From Gracilimonas sp. (GTDB lineage: Bacteria; Bacteroidota; Rhodothermia; Balneolales; Balneolaceae), in contig JAKURD010000024.1 in assembly GCA_022450045.1 (NCBI GenBank), positions 1 through 45,812 on the forward strand: DNA of 45,812 nt, written 5' to 3'. Below the pieces are notes generated by a model. It was given only the letters and a program-made list of their open reading frames with translations. It was not told the DNA's origin and made no database searches. The number at the start of each line of letters is the position of its first letter. The stretch's first letter is position 1. This document shows positions 1 to 9,407 of the stretch, piece by piece. The translations under genes were made by a program, and so were the position numbers.

Positions 1-74
1 GCTTATAATACTTGTTATTCATTGCACAGCAATATGTTACAAAGATTCATAACATGCTATGCTTCACTAGACCC
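1..74 (-). mobile_element. Terminal 74 bp of an IS1595/IS1016-type insertion sequence
   Basis: These 74 bases are identical to positions 42760-42833, the right end of the complete IS in this window, and lie in the same orientation. They end in the terminal inverted repeat TGCTTCACTAGACCC at 60-74. The first seven codons of the transposase read leftward from the CAT at 20-22, so the rest of the element lies outside the window. The element ends inside a four-helix-bundle reading frame. The target duplication cannot be checked because the left flank is missing. Confidence 0.9.
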
Positions 75-420
75 TAAGGTATATGATCTAATTGGAAATA
101 TGCCTAAGACAGAACAATTTAATCTCAGTTCTCAGATAAGAAGAGCTGTAACTTCTGTCTCATTAAATATTGCGGAAGGATCTACTGGTCAAAGTGATCC
201 TGAACAAGTTCGATTTATAAGATACGCTCATCGATCACTTATGGAAGTTGTGGCATGTCTGATTTTGATGAAAGAGAGAGGTTATATTACAGCAGATAAA
301 CATGATGAGTTATATAAGAACTCAAAAAAATTATCAGCTAAATTGTTGGCAATGAAGAATTATCTGAAAAATAATTATAATGTAAATGAGGAGGGTGAAG
401 ACTTTGATGCCGAGGATTGA
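75..420 (+). pseudogene. Four-helix-bundle (S23/IVP-like) protein, 5' end removed by IS
   Basis: From base 75 the frame encodes the conserved body of the small four-helix-bundle family, originally described from rRNA intervening sequences. Visible family features are SSQIRRA, SLNIAEGS and a C-terminal amphipathic helix. Full members such as the one at 20657 begin about 15 residues earlier with a 'VW.KS' segment. Here that part is replaced by IS sequence, which keeps the frame open back to a TTG at 22. A fusion product starting inside the IS is possible, but the natural start is gone. The function of stand-alone members is not established. Confidence 0.75.
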
Positions 421-513
421 AGAAAATTGGTCGTGCGTCACCTGTCGTTCGTCCAAAAATATTTAATACTATAGTTTGTATATTTAGTCGAATAAAAAAT
501 AAGAGGAAATACT

Positions 514-969
514 ATGCAATTTGGATTTGGAATGGGACCTGATACGTCTTGGATGAGAGAAGAGCTAACCAAGTACGGAGTGGAAGAACTTAAAACTCCT
601 GAAGAGGTAGATCGCGCCATGAAGGAATACAAAGGCACTATGCTTATGGCGATTAACTCGGTATGCGGATGTGCGGCAGGAAATGCACGTCCCGGCTTAG
701 GAATCGCTTTGGAAAACGCCGAAGTGAAACCGGACCACATGGTAACCGTTTTTGCCGGGCAGGATAAAGAAGCTACTGCACATGCTCGTGCTTATTTTTC
801 TGAATATCCGCCATCATCACCTGCATTCGCCTATTTCGTAGATGGAGAGATCAAAGCTATGATCCCAAGACATCGTATTGAAGGCCGAACAAAAGATCAA
901 GTGGCTGAAGACCTGAAAATGGTCTTTGAAGCTTTTTCCGGAGAGAAAAAAGAAAAAGCAGCTGAATAG
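514..969 (+). CDS. BrxA/BrxB-family bacilliredoxin
   Basis: A 151-residue cytoplasmic protein with the CGC active-site motif (C51-G-C53, context SVCGCAAGN) typical of bacilliredoxins (YphP/YqiW, DUF1094). These thioredoxin-fold proteins remove bacillithiol from mixed disulfides. The motif, the PEEVDRAM segment and the SSPAFAYF region near residue 105 fit the family over its normal length of about 140-150. An AGAGGA element lies just upstream of the ATG, one of the clearer ribosome sites here. It appears to be a single-gene unit. Substrate specificity cannot be read from the sequence. Confidence 0.9.
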   Translation: MQFGFGMGPDTSWMREELTKYGVEELKTPEEVDRAMKEYKGTMLMAINSVCGCAAGNARPGLGIALENAEVKPDHMVTVFAGQDKEATAHARAYFSEYPPSSPAFAYFVDGEIKAMIPRHRIEGRTKDQVAEDLKMVFEAFSGEKKEKAAE

Positions 970-1015
970 AACACGGATGACACGGAAGCTGTGCGTTTCC
1001 ACAGATATTTAATTA

Positions 1016-1190
1016 ACGTGCGTTCGATATAATTATCTTCGTTAAAGCCTTTGAGGTACGGTCTGATAGCTCCAGGTCCATCTGACCGATTGTTTGATTT
1101 GGGTACCCAAGCTTGTTCTTATCCTAATCCAAGATCCTGCGCCTGTATCATCGATCAGATGGGTAATCCATCAGATCGAGTCCGGTGATG
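1016..1190 (-). repeat. Dispersed repeat family A, single unit (REP/BIME-like)
   Basis: Read on the minus strand, this is a full unit of a repeat found again at 25811-26050, 26262-26335 and 30018-30355. Shared blocks in order are CTCGATCTGATGG, GGCGCAGGAT, TTAGGATAAG, CAATCGGTCAGATGG, CCTCAAAGGCTTTAACGA and AGATAATTATATCGAAC. It contains an imperfect stem, CGGTCAGATGG against CTATCAGACCG, whose central CAG faces CAG and so forces a mismatch. It fills most of the gap between the bacilliredoxin and the MscS gene. No gene was seen in the rest of the gap. Confidence 0.8.
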
Positions 1191-1216
1191 TATAACCTGT
1201 CTCAGGTTTGGTTAAA

Positions 1217-2914
1217 TCATTTATTAGCCCCGAAATCTATCTCTTCGCCGGCCCGGAAAATTCGAACCCCATCCGGTTTTCCTTTCTTTCCACCAGGACC
1301 AAATTCATGAACGGCTGAGGCTAATTCTTCTTCACTTCGCTCTTCTCCCACTTTGCGTGGTTCTTCTTTGTAAAAACTATCCATATGAAGAGTTTGAGTT
1401 GGGAAGGCAAACTCAACACCTACTTCTTTAGCTAATCGTAACACTTCCAGGAAGAAATTATGACGCTGTTGCAGCTCCGTACTCCAGTCCGGGACATTGA
1501 AAAATACATAGACCAGCACATCGAGTGAATGCGCTCCAAAAGAATTGAAATGCACTTCGTACATATCTTGCCGGAAATGCTTGTTGGCTTTTACAATAGC
1601 CTTGATGCCTTCCACAAAAGCTTCCATCTGCTTGGGTGTGGTTGAATATGTGAGATTAAGCACGGTTTTGAGCCGACGATATCTTCTCAAACCAAGGTTA
1701 TCGATATCTGCATTCGCAAGGTTGGAATTGGGTACACTGACCAATGAGTTATAAAAAGTACGAATCCGGGTTGAGCGAAACCCAACTTCTTCAACGGTTC
1801 CTTCTACATCCCCTGATTTTATCCAGTCACCAATTTTAAACGGACGATCAAGAAAGATGGTCACTGAACCAAAGAAATTAGCAAGCGTTTCGCGGGCTGC
1901 CAGAGCCACTGCCAATCCCCCAATACCAAGTCCGGCAATAAGTGAAGCCACATTGATACCATTATTCTGTAGGATGGCGATCACTCCCATTATCAATACA
2001 AAGAACCTAAGTGTTTTTCGGATGAGTGGAATAAGCTGATCGTCAAGCTCAGTCTCAGTTTTGGAAGTTACAACCGTAAGATATTTTGAAAAGACATCAG
2101 CCAAGTTATAGAACAACCAAACAACGGCAGCAGATAATGCAATTTCAAGAAATACAGAGATCGCTTGGCTGACTGTTACTGAAAACTGAAGGTTCGAATA
2201 GGTTAACAGAAAAAAAACTGTTACAAAAATATAACGTGAAGGTTTCTCGATGCTATCAATGAGGTCGTCATCCCAGGAAAATTTGGTTTTCTTTGCCAGC
2301 CGGCTGACGTAGTTATCAAGAAAGAATTCAAAGACCTTCATTAATACAAGTCCGATGAGAATCCAAAAGAATACTGCCAGGTACTGCCATATCTTGATTC
2401 CAAACCATTCATTGGTGGTCCATTCCGGCAGCTGATCGATCAGAAAGGTAAACCAGCTTGAAAATGTATCTGAATATAACTCCGGTATGGCCTGGATGGT
2501 TGACTTAGAAAAGACCCACTCATTTTGTGAGGTCTTTACAAGATAAACCTCGGGCAGGCTTTGAAACAGAATGTATTGTTGAAGTCCAGACAGACTGTCT
2601 GTGTAGTTTGGGTTACTTGGGATCGCATCGTAGTCAATGAGTAAGCCGCGTGCGTCTAAAATTTTGAGAAGCCTTTCAGCCAGTTCCAGTTTTTCAGCCT
2701 TACTACCATCAGCCAGCTTCATAGTTGTAACTACATAATCCGGGTTTTTATGTCCGGCCTGTTGCCAGCGCAAAAAGGTATGAACAGTCCGCTGCGGGTT
2801 TGCCAGCAGATTTTGTTGAGGAGAAGATTCAGGGGCTTCCTGAAAACCTAGAGCGGTTCCGGAAGTAAGTATGAAGCTTATTAATATTAGAGTCAGTGAT
2901 CGGATGAGCTCCAT
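1217..2914 (-). CDS. MscS-family mechanosensitive ion channel with secreted-type N-terminus
   Basis: A 565-residue protein that probably acts as a small-conductance mechanosensitive channel opening under membrane tension. Residues 1-24 look like a signal peptide (ending ALGF). A periplasmic stretch of about 150 residues follows, then about five membrane helices from about residue 170. The MscS pore and beta domain includes the pore-helix segment GLGIGGLAVALAARE and the beta-domain FKIGDWI. A cytosolic alpha/beta region follows and an acidic/basic tail ends the protein. It is longer than E. coli MscS (286) because of the extra N-terminal domain, as in MscM/YnaI-type members. It is separated from the slipin gene by a terminator at 2993-3023. 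Confidence 0.9.
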   Translation of the reverse strand: MELIRSLTLILISFILTSGTALGFQEAPESSPQQNLLANPQRTVHTFLRWQQAGHKNPDYVVTTMKLADGSKAEKLELAERLLKILDARGLLIDYDAIPSNPNYTDSLSGLQQYILFQSLPEVYLVKTSQNEWVFSKSTIQAIPELYSDTFSSWFTFLIDQLPEWTTNEWFGIKIWQYLAVFFWILIGLVLMKVFEFFLDNYVSRLAKKTKFSWDDDLIDSIEKPSRYIFVTVFFLLTYSNLQFSVTVSQAISVFLEIALSAAVVWLFYNLADVFSKYLTVVTSKTETELDDQLIPLIRKTLRFFVLIMGVIAILQNNGINVASLIAGLGIGGLAVALAARETLANFFGSVTIFLDRPFKIGDWIKSGDVEGTVEEVGFRSTRIRTFYNSLVSVPNSNLANADIDNLGLRRYRRLKTVLNLTYSTTPKQMEAFVEGIKAIVKANKHFRQDMYEVHFNSFGAHSLDVLVYVFFNVPDWSTELQQRHNFFLEVLRLAKEVGVEFAFPTQTLHMDSFYKEEPRKVGEERSEEELASAVHEFGPGGKKGKPDGVRIFRAGEEIDFGANK

Positions 2915-2992
2915 TTTAAGATCTTTAATTAATTATTCGATTATGTTCGAAATTAATAAAACTATGGATAGGATGAAGGAAGAAACACAGAC

Positions 2993-3023
2993 AAAAAAGG
3001 CCCCAATGCAAAGCATCGGAGCC
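2993..3023 (-). terminator. Intrinsic terminator after the slipin gene
   Basis: On the minus strand an 11-bp stem (GGCTCCGATGC against GCATTGGGGCC, two G-U pairs, loop TTT) is followed directly by six T residues. It lies 70-100 bp past the slipin stop codon. The stem matches the terminator at 26359-26390, so the same terminator sequence was used twice. Confidence 0.85.
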
Positions 3024-3091
3024 AGGTTATTTTTGATATTGATTCCGGTGATTGGTGGCATAAAATCAACACTCACTTAGGGAATTATTTT

Positions 3092-3907
3092 CTACTCATC
3101 ATCTTTACCTTTCTTTTTGATCTGATCAGATGGAGCTATTTTTTTGAAAGCTTCAAAGAAATCCATGGGAAGTGGAAGGAAAGCAAAAGTGGCATTTTCC
3201 TCGCTGATCTCATTCATGGTTTGCAGGAAGCGAAGTTGCAAGGCAGCCGGTGCTGTTTCGATCATCTTGGCAGCATCTACCAGTCGTTCTGCGGCTTGGA
3301 ATTCACCTTCGGCATTAATGACCTTCGCACGACGGTCACGCTCGGTCTCAGCCTGACGGGCCATGGCACGTTTCATGTTCTCGGGAAGAACCACATCACG
3401 AACTTCCACAGAAACCACTTTAATTCCCCAGGGATCGGTTTGGGTATCAATATTCTGCTGAATTTGTTTGTTGATTTTCTCGCGATTGGCAAGCAGTTCA
3501 TCCAGTTCAACCTGACCAATGATGCTTCTTAACGTGGTTTGGGCCAGCATTGAGGTGGCGTGAATGTAGCGTTCAACCTGTATCACGGCGGCCTCAGCAT
3601 CTACTACGCGGAAGAAGGTAATGGCATCCACGTTTACAGTTACGTTATCTTTGGTGATCACTTCCTGCCGGTCCACATTTATAGTGAGTACTCGCAGGTC
3701 AACCCGTTCTACTTTATCGATAAATGGGATCAGCACGATAAGACCGGGGCCTTTCACACTTTGGAATTTACCAAGCCTGAATATCACGGCTCTTTCATAT
3801 TCGCGCAAGATCTTAAAGATCTGGGGTGCTAAAAGCACGAGAAAAACGACAAGCGTAATTACCCAGGTTATATATCCTGAAAAAATTTCAGTGGACTCCA
3901 TGGTCAA
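3092..3907 (-). CDS. Slipin (stomatin/SPFH/band-7 membrane protein)
   Basis: A 271-residue membrane scaffold protein with one N-terminal membrane helix (about residues 10-30). An SPFH domain follows, containing EYERAVIFRLGKF, GPGLIVLIPF and the segment VDLRVLTINVDRQEVITKDN. A helical C-terminal part carries ARQAETERDRRAKVI. Prokaryotic slipins are characteristically encoded with an NfeD partner. Here the start overlaps the upstream NfeD gene by 20 bp, which points to translational coupling and joint function at the membrane. A strong terminator follows. Confidence 0.93.
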   Translation of the reverse strand: MTMESTEIFSGYITWVITLVVFLVLLAPQIFKILREYERAVIFRLGKFQSVKGPGLIVLIPFIDKVERVDLRVLTINVDRQEVITKDNVTVNVDAITFFRVVDAEAAVIQVERYIHATSMLAQTTLRSIIGQVELDELLANREKINKQIQQNIDTQTDPWGIKVVSVEVRDVVLPENMKRAMARQAETERDRRAKVINAEGEFQAAERLVDAAKMIETAPAALQLRFLQTMNEISEENATFAFLPLPMDFFEAFKKIAPSDQIKKKGKDDE

Positions 3908-5222
3908 TCTCCTTTTTTGGGGTGTATGGTTTTACGGTGACGGTCAGTCCTTCAAACCGGACGATTTCGCACCATTCGTTTGATTCAATTTCTTCGCCTT
4001 CGGTAATGGCATTCCAGTATTCACCGGAGATCAGAACACGGCCGGAGTTTTCATTTACCTTATCGATCACTTTGGCCTTTTTGCCGATCAGAGACTCCAG
4101 TCCCGTTCGGTGCCCGGTAAACTGCGCTTTAATCCCGGAAGTGGCGATCCATCCAAAAAATATCACCATCAATATGGTAGCCGGAACCAGCCAATACCAG
4201 TCCAGTTGCATTTCCTGGGGGAAATCCTGGAAGAGCATCAAAGCTCCTAAAAAGAATGAGACGGCGCCTCCGGTCATAAGAATTCCAAATGTTGGGGTAA
4301 ATGCTTCCAGTACAAATAAGACAATAGCCAGGCCAATTAAAATAAATCCGGCCACATTTATTGGCATAGCCGCCGAACCATAAAGTAATAATATCAAAGC
4401 AATAACGCCTGCCATTCCGGGGACGATAGCACCGGGGTTGGTAACTTCACCTACAATGCCATAAATAGCAACCATAGTTAATATCAACATAATTTCGGGG
4501 CGCATGATGAAGCCAAAGAATCTTTCCGCAAAGCTTTCCTCCAGCTGCTTGATGGTAGCCTGTGCAGTACTAAGTTTTCTCCCCTCAACTTCCATGCCGT
4601 CAATTTCAACCAGAAGCTGATTCAGGTCTGAAGCAATCAGATCAATGACGTTTAGTTCAAGTGCTTCTGTTTCGGTGATAGCTTCTCCATCTCTTACTGC
4701 AGATTTAGCCCATTCGGCATTACGATCTCTTTCTTTGGCAATGTTTTCGATGAAGCTTTCAGAGTAATTAAAGATCTTTTTCTGCATCACCGTATCCTGC
4801 TGCCCGCCACCCATTGAAACGGGTGAGGCTGCCCCTATGGTCGTAGTTGGAGCCATAGCTGCAATGTGGGCCGCCAGTGTGATGAAGGTTCCGGCGCTTC
4901 CGGCATTGCCACCTGAAGGAGTTACATATACTAGAATAGGCATTTCGGAAGCCAGCATTATCTGTACTATATCTTGTGTTGAGGTAAGCAATCCGCCCGG
5001 TGTATCAAGCTCGATGATCAGAGCCTGAGAATTATTTGAAATGGCATTCTCAAGGCCACGTGAAATATAATTTGTAGTGGTTGGGCCAATGGCACCTTTG
5101 ATAGTGATGACTGTGACGTTGGTTTCACCGGTAGAATCAGGTTGAACAGTTTCTGCAGCTAATGGAAGTGCAGATACAGCTACCCAAGTTAATACCAACA
5201 CTATATTTGTTATCCACTTCAT
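3888..5222 (-). CDS. nfeD: NfeD-family membrane serine protease (ClpP-class)
   Basis: A long-form NfeD (NfeD1b type). A signal peptide occupies residues 1-23. A ClpP/S49-like protease domain follows with SGGNAGSAGTF carrying the probable nucleophile Ser109 and a lysine in MQKK near 148, matching the Ser-Lys dyad of the family. Four or five membrane helices (about 225-345) and a C-terminal OB-fold NfeD domain complete it. The frame is open to an ATG at 5258, but the ATG at 5222 places the signal peptide exactly at the N-terminus and is preferred. Neither has a clear ribosome site. The partner slipin overlaps its 3' end. Confidence 0.9.
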   Translation of the reverse strand: MKWITNIVLVLTWVAVSALPLAAETVQPDSTGETNVTVITIKGAIGPTTTNYISRGLENAISNNSQALIIELDTPGGLLTSTQDIVQIMLASEMPILVYVTPSGGNAGSAGTFITLAAHIAAMAPTTTIGAASPVSMGGGQQDTVMQKKIFNYSESFIENIAKERDRNAEWAKSAVRDGEAITETEALELNVIDLIASDLNQLLVEIDGMEVEGRKLSTAQATIKQLEESFAERFFGFIMRPEIMLILTMVAIYGIVGEVTNPGAIVPGMAGVIALILLLYGSAAMPINVAGFILIGLAIVLFVLEAFTPTFGILMTGGAVSFFLGALMLFQDFPQEMQLDWYWLVPATILMVIFFGWIATSGIKAQFTGHRTGLESLIGKKAKVIDKVNENSGRVLISGEYWNAITEGEEIESNEWCEIVRFEGLTVTVKPYTPKKEIDHGVH

Positions 5223-5316
5223 GCTAACTAAATGATTGCCTGTTTTGAAAGGTTCCATGATTGTAAGGAAAGGATGTGAATTTTTAAAGAAAAACCAAAC
5301 TAATATCTGCTAATTC

Positions 5317-7779
5317 TTATTCATTACGGATAGCTTCCACAGGATTGATGGTTGCAGCTTTAAATGAGTGATAACTTACTGTTGCAAGAGCAATGAAAAT
5401 AATAACACCGGCTGATGCCACAAATACTATGGGAATATTGGTGGACAGATCAAAGCGATAGGGAAAATTTTCTAGCCAGCGGGTAGCGGCATAATAGGTA
5501 AGCGGCCAGGCGATCAAATTCGCTAAAGCAACTAATAGCAGAAATTCTTTTGAAAGCAGCGATATGATATTGCCAACAGAAGCACCAAGGCTTTTTCGAA
5601 TTCCGATCTCTTTTCGTTTTAGCTGGGCTGAATAAGAAGCCAATCCCAACAACCCCAGGCAAGCAATGATGATAGATAGAATTGAGAAAGCGGTAGCAAG
5701 GGAACTCATGGTTTGCTCTGCTTCAAAGATCTCTGCAAGGCGCTCATCCAAAAAGCGATACTCAAATGGATCTACTGGATTGATCTCTTTCCAAACTTTT
5801 TCCAGGTGGTTCAGCGCGGCTGATGGATCTCCGGGCGCGATCTTGACAGCAGTGTGTTCCACTGAGCCAAGTATGGCTCGTGTGCCTTCTACCAATTTAA
5901 CAACCAAAGGCTCGATCTCTTTTTTGAGAGAAGTGTAGTTGAAGTCTTCGATCACTCCAACCACTGTAAATGGCTTTCGTTCACCTTCGGGCGGGTAATA
6001 ATAAAAGATCTCACCAATGGCTTCCTCGGGAGTTTCAGCCTCCAGTTTCTTAAGCATGGTACGGTTGATGAGAATGCTTTGGTCTGCATCTGAAGGAAAA
6101 TCTCGCGAGAATGTTCGTCCGGCTATGATATCTATATTAAAGGTTTCAACGAAATCGTGTGTAACATGCAGGACTAAATTAGTGGCATCTTCACGTTCAC
6201 CGGTTCCGGCTGGTGCATAACGGTAGAACTCTTGTTCCTGAGTTCCGGGAATTTTTCCAAGGCCGGTTATGGTCTGAATTTGAGATTGACTTAGGGCCTG
6301 TTCTTTGAATGTTTCAAATTCCCAGGAGATGAGATTTTGATTGGTTGGGAGTAAGAGAATATTCTCTTCATCAAAACCAAGATCTTTGTTTTGAATATAC
6401 TGCAGCTGTAAAAAGATCACAGCGGTTCCGATAAGCAAGATCACGGAAAGGGTGAACTGAAAAGTAACAAGTGCTTTTCTGAATAAGCTTCCGTTCGTGC
6501 TGTTAGATATTTTGCCTTTTAGAACCTCGGAGGGCCTAAATGATGACAAAAATAAAGCGGGGTAAGAGCCCGAAAATAAGGCTACGATCACCGTTAGAAG
6601 CAGTAAAGCCGGTATGGTAAATATATTTTGAGTTAGGCTGAATGTGAGGTTCCTTTCCGTTAACTCATTGAAGAAAGGAAGAGTAAGATAAACCAGTACA
6701 CACCCAAACAAAATGGCGATGAGTGTTACGAAAAAGGATTCACCAATAAACTGATTAAAAAGCTGTTTACGATATCCTCCCATCACTTTACGCAGGCCGA
6801 CCTCTCTGCTGCGCTCCAGCGACCGTGCCGTAGAAAGATTCATAAAGTTGATGCAGGCAATGATGAGTACAAATCCTACTACAGCAAGCAGGATGTAGAT
6901 GTAGAGATAGGAACTGTTGGGTTGCATCTCATGATCTCTGTTCGAATAAAGATGAATATCAGTTATGGGCTGCAGTTCAATTTGAACCGTTTCGTCCGAA
7001 GGCCATCCTGAATATGCGTAATAATATTTTTCAGCAAGAGTATTTAACTGTTCTTCAAGTTGTACAGGGTTTGCAGACTCATCCAATAAGATATACGTCC
7101 AGATCGGATTCCAAAACCAGCTTTGATCATAATCTGGGCTGTTTGCGTAGATCTCATCCAGGCTGGTGTATGAAGCCAAAAGGTTGATATCCATATGAGA
7201 TTCCTCAGGCCAGGCTTTCATGATGCCTGTCACGGTAAACTCCCGGATTCCATTATAATTGAGGGACTTACCCATGGGGTCTTCATCACCAAAATATTTA
7301 TTAGCAAGTTCTTCTGAGATCACTATTGTAAGCGGATTTTTAAGAGCTTCAGAAGGATTTCCGCGAATCAGTTCTCCTGAGAAAACTTCAAAGAATGTGG
7401 AATCGGTGAAATAGAAATTGCTTTCCCGAAAAGCAATGCGCTTTTCCCGGTTAATAATGGAATGCTTGGCTTCCTGCCGGTCAAAAAAGCGAACGGAGCT
7501 TTTTACCAACCCGGGGAATTCAGCATCAATAACGGGGGCAAGCTTAAAAGGGGTAGAAGCCTGCTCTTCTTCCCGTTCTGATGAAGTTGTGGTTTGTACT
7601 ACCCGATAGATCCGGTCGGAATAGGTGTGAAATTTGTCATAGCTCCATTCATTAAAAACATAAAGAATGATGAGAATACAAGTGGCTAACCCAATGGCAA
7701 GGCCTGAAATATTTATAAAAGAATACACCTTTTTTTTAAGGAGATTTCTTATCGCGATCTTGACATAATTTTTGAACAT
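5317..7779 (-). CDS. Orphan MacB/FtsX-type ABC transporter permease
   Basis: An 820-residue permease of the double-domain type. It has one N-terminal membrane helix (about 20-42), a periplasmic MacB-type domain, then three helices with the FtsX segment REVGLRKVMGGYRKQL. A second helix/periplasmic domain/three-helix set ends in KEIGIRKSLGASVGNI and the family terminus NPVEAIRNE. Unlike the permeases at 12-19 kb, no ATPase, adaptor or sigma-54-like promoter adjoins it. It probably borrows an ATPase encoded elsewhere. Such permeases export or extract lipids, peptides or lipoproteins; the substrate is unknown. Confidence 0.88.
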   Translation of the reverse strand: MFKNYVKIAIRNLLKKKVYSFINISGLAIGLATCILIILYVFNEWSYDKFHTYSDRIYRVVQTTTSSEREEEQASTPFKLAPVIDAEFPGLVKSSVRFFDRQEAKHSIINREKRIAFRESNFYFTDSTFFEVFSGELIRGNPSEALKNPLTIVISEELANKYFGDEDPMGKSLNYNGIREFTVTGIMKAWPEESHMDINLLASYTSLDEIYANSPDYDQSWFWNPIWTYILLDESANPVQLEEQLNTLAEKYYYAYSGWPSDETVQIELQPITDIHLYSNRDHEMQPNSSYLYIYILLAVVGFVLIIACINFMNLSTARSLERSREVGLRKVMGGYRKQLFNQFIGESFFVTLIAILFGCVLVYLTLPFFNELTERNLTFSLTQNIFTIPALLLLTVIVALFSGSYPALFLSSFRPSEVLKGKISNSTNGSLFRKALVTFQFTLSVILLIGTAVIFLQLQYIQNKDLGFDEENILLLPTNQNLISWEFETFKEQALSQSQIQTITGLGKIPGTQEQEFYRYAPAGTGEREDATNLVLHVTHDFVETFNIDIIAGRTFSRDFPSDADQSILINRTMLKKLEAETPEEAIGEIFYYYPPEGERKPFTVVGVIEDFNYTSLKKEIEPLVVKLVEGTRAILGSVEHTAVKIAPGDPSAALNHLEKVWKEINPVDPFEYRFLDERLAEIFEAEQTMSSLATAFSILSIIIACLGLLGLASYSAQLKRKEIGIRKSLGASVGNIISLLSKEFLLLVALANLIAWPLTYYAATRWLENFPYRFDLSTNIPIVFVASAGVIIFIALATVSYHSFKAATINPVEAIRNE

Positions 7780-7962
7780 TAGCTAATCCTTTTTTCAGCC
7801 AGCCGATAAATTGACGAATTTTTTTATCAAAGAAACGGCTGATTTTTAATACCCTAATTTATCTGAAGGAAAAGAGAAATGAGTTTACAATTTGTTACAA
7901 AAAATTAAAATTATCTAATATTACCGGAATAAATTAAGAGATCGACAACACCGATAGTAAAG

Positions 7963-8985
7963 TTAGGAATTCCCGGATTCTAAGAATGGAAGAACTTGTT
8001 CTTCCAAAAGATCAAAAATCGGTTCTTTATAGGTGCGCCTCTGATTAGCTCCGTTTAAAGTTGAGGTTATCACAACTGTGGCGTTAAGTTCGGGGATCAA
8101 AAATATATATTGGCCACCAAATCCCCAGGCGAAATAAACTTGATATGTGCCAACCGGCCGGTTCCACCACATATATCCGTAATCATATGGGTTAAAATTA
8201 CTGCGGGTATAGGTTCTAAAGGAATCCTCTACCCATTCCTTGGAAACGATGCGCTCTCCCTCCCAGCTTCCCCCATTTAGCATCATTTGTCCGATCTTGA
8301 GTAAGTCACGAGGAGTCATCGCCAGGTTATTTCCTCCCATGTAATATCCCTGAGGATCTCGATCCCAACCCCCGACCGTGATATCCATTGGCCCGAATAA
8401 ATGTTCGTTTGCAAAACTGCGAGTGCTTGTTCCGGTTGCTTTGGTTATGATGACCGAGAGTAGATGAGAGATGCCGGTGCTGTACACCATTTTTCCACCG
8501 GGCTTTTCTTCGAGGGGTTGATCAAGCTGAAATTCCGCCCAGTTGTCACTAATCACCCAGCGCCCGTAATTCTGAAAACTGGTGGTCTCTAATCCTGCCT
8601 GCATGGAAAGTAACTGCCGAATTGTAATCGCTTCTTTTTGCGGATCTGGATTCGCTTCGAAATATTCCGGAAAATAATCTGCTAAGGTTTCATCTAAAGA
8701 AATATGGTTTTGATCAACAGCAATACCTGTCAATAGCGTAATGATACTTTTTGAAGCAGATTTAATATTGTAAGGATGGCCAGCAGATGCATTTCGAAAA
8801 TAAACTTCACCCAAGAGCTGACCATCTTGCTGAATTAGAATACTTCTTAAGGATGAGATGGATTCTGCTTGTTCAAACACCTGTTCAATATTGGTAGTGA
8901 TATCAACAGATTGTGCCGGCATATAAAGAGGAATAAATACAAAAAAAAGTGAAAACAGGACAGTGCGTTTAAATACAGAAATCAT
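7963..8985 (-). CDS. Secreted beta-lactamase-fold serine hydrolase
   Basis: A 340-residue protein with a signal peptide (residues 1-24, ending PAQS) and a class C beta-lactamase/penicillin-binding-protein-like domain. The SxxK motif is S76-A-S-K79 in NIKSASKSI, and the second motif tyrosine is Y168 in VYSTGISHLL. TPRDLLKIGQMMLNGG and the Trp/Gly-rich GYMWWNRP region fit the family of periplasmic serine hydrolases. The actual substrate (peptide, ester or beta-lactam) cannot be deduced. Its start overlaps the stop of the 87-residue upstream gene as ATGA, so the two are probably translated together. Confidence 0.87.
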   Translation of the reverse strand: MISVFKRTVLFSLFFVFIPLYMPAQSVDITTNIEQVFEQAESISSLRSILIQQDGQLLGEVYFRNASAGHPYNIKSASKSIITLLTGIAVDQNHISLDETLADYFPEYFEANPDPQKEAITIRQLLSMQAGLETTSFQNYGRWVISDNWAEFQLDQPLEEKPGGKMVYSTGISHLLSVIITKATGTSTRSFANEHLFGPMDITVGGWDRDPQGYYMGGNNLAMTPRDLLKIGQMMLNGGSWEGERIVSKEWVEDSFRTYTRSNFNPYDYGYMWWNRPVGTYQVYFAWGFGGQYIFLIPELNATVVITSTLNGANQRRTYKEPIFDLLEEQVLPFLESGNS

Positions 8986-9245
8986 GCAGTATGTTTAAAC
9001 TTAAAAGTTACAGGGATCTTATCATCAAACGGACTACCAATGTGATAGAGTTCCCACTCAGAATCATAGTTCATGATCCGGTCTCTGAGAATCGATACCA
9101 GATCTTCTGAACTTCCATTTTCAGCATTCCATCCAAAAGTTTCTACTCTGAATTTTAAATTTCGTTTTTCGCCGTTTACGTGAACATCCAGGTTAACCAC
9201 GTTTTCAACATTGGGAACGGTGAATTGTACGCGAATATTATGCAT
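8982..9245 (-). CDS. Small conserved-looking protein of unknown function, coupled to the hydrolase
   Basis: An 87-residue soluble protein with no recognised family, no signal peptide and no membrane helix. Alternating polar and hydrophobic strands (VQFTVPNVENVVNLDVHVN) suggest a beta-rich fold. Its stop overlaps the ATG of the serine hydrolase by four bases (ATGA), which supports a real co-translated gene. It is the first gene of a two-gene unit, and the upstream gap to 9407 holds no further gene. Confidence 0.65.
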   Translation of the reverse strand: MHNIRVQFTVPNVENVVNLDVHVNGEKRNLKFRVETFGWNAENGSSEDLVSILRDRIMNYDSEWELYHIGSPFDDKIPVTFKFKHTA

Positions 9246-9407
9246 GGCGGGTTAGGTTTTAGTTAACAATGATGGTTTTTATGCCATCAAGAAATGTGCC
9301 ATCTGTGATTATTCTCGATAAATGGAGTCTGAATGAATTTTATTACGCTCTATGTGTCCATTTTTGTACAGAAGATGTTCAAAAATGTACTTTTTTTAGT
9401 GTACTAT

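Noticed and set aside
22..74. Natural start of the four-helix-bundle gene within the first 74 bases
   Set aside because: These bases are identical to the IS end at 42760-42833, so any start here belongs to the IS and not to the gene.
5450..5662. Second minus-strand ORF inside the orphan permease
   Set aside because: Out-of-frame shadow of the intact permease gene, whose family C-terminus is encoded in the main frame.
7800..7850. CAGCCG/CGGCTG stem upstream of the orphan permease as terminator of the hydrolase gene
   Set aside because: The loop is about 30 bases with only a six-pair stem, too weak to support.
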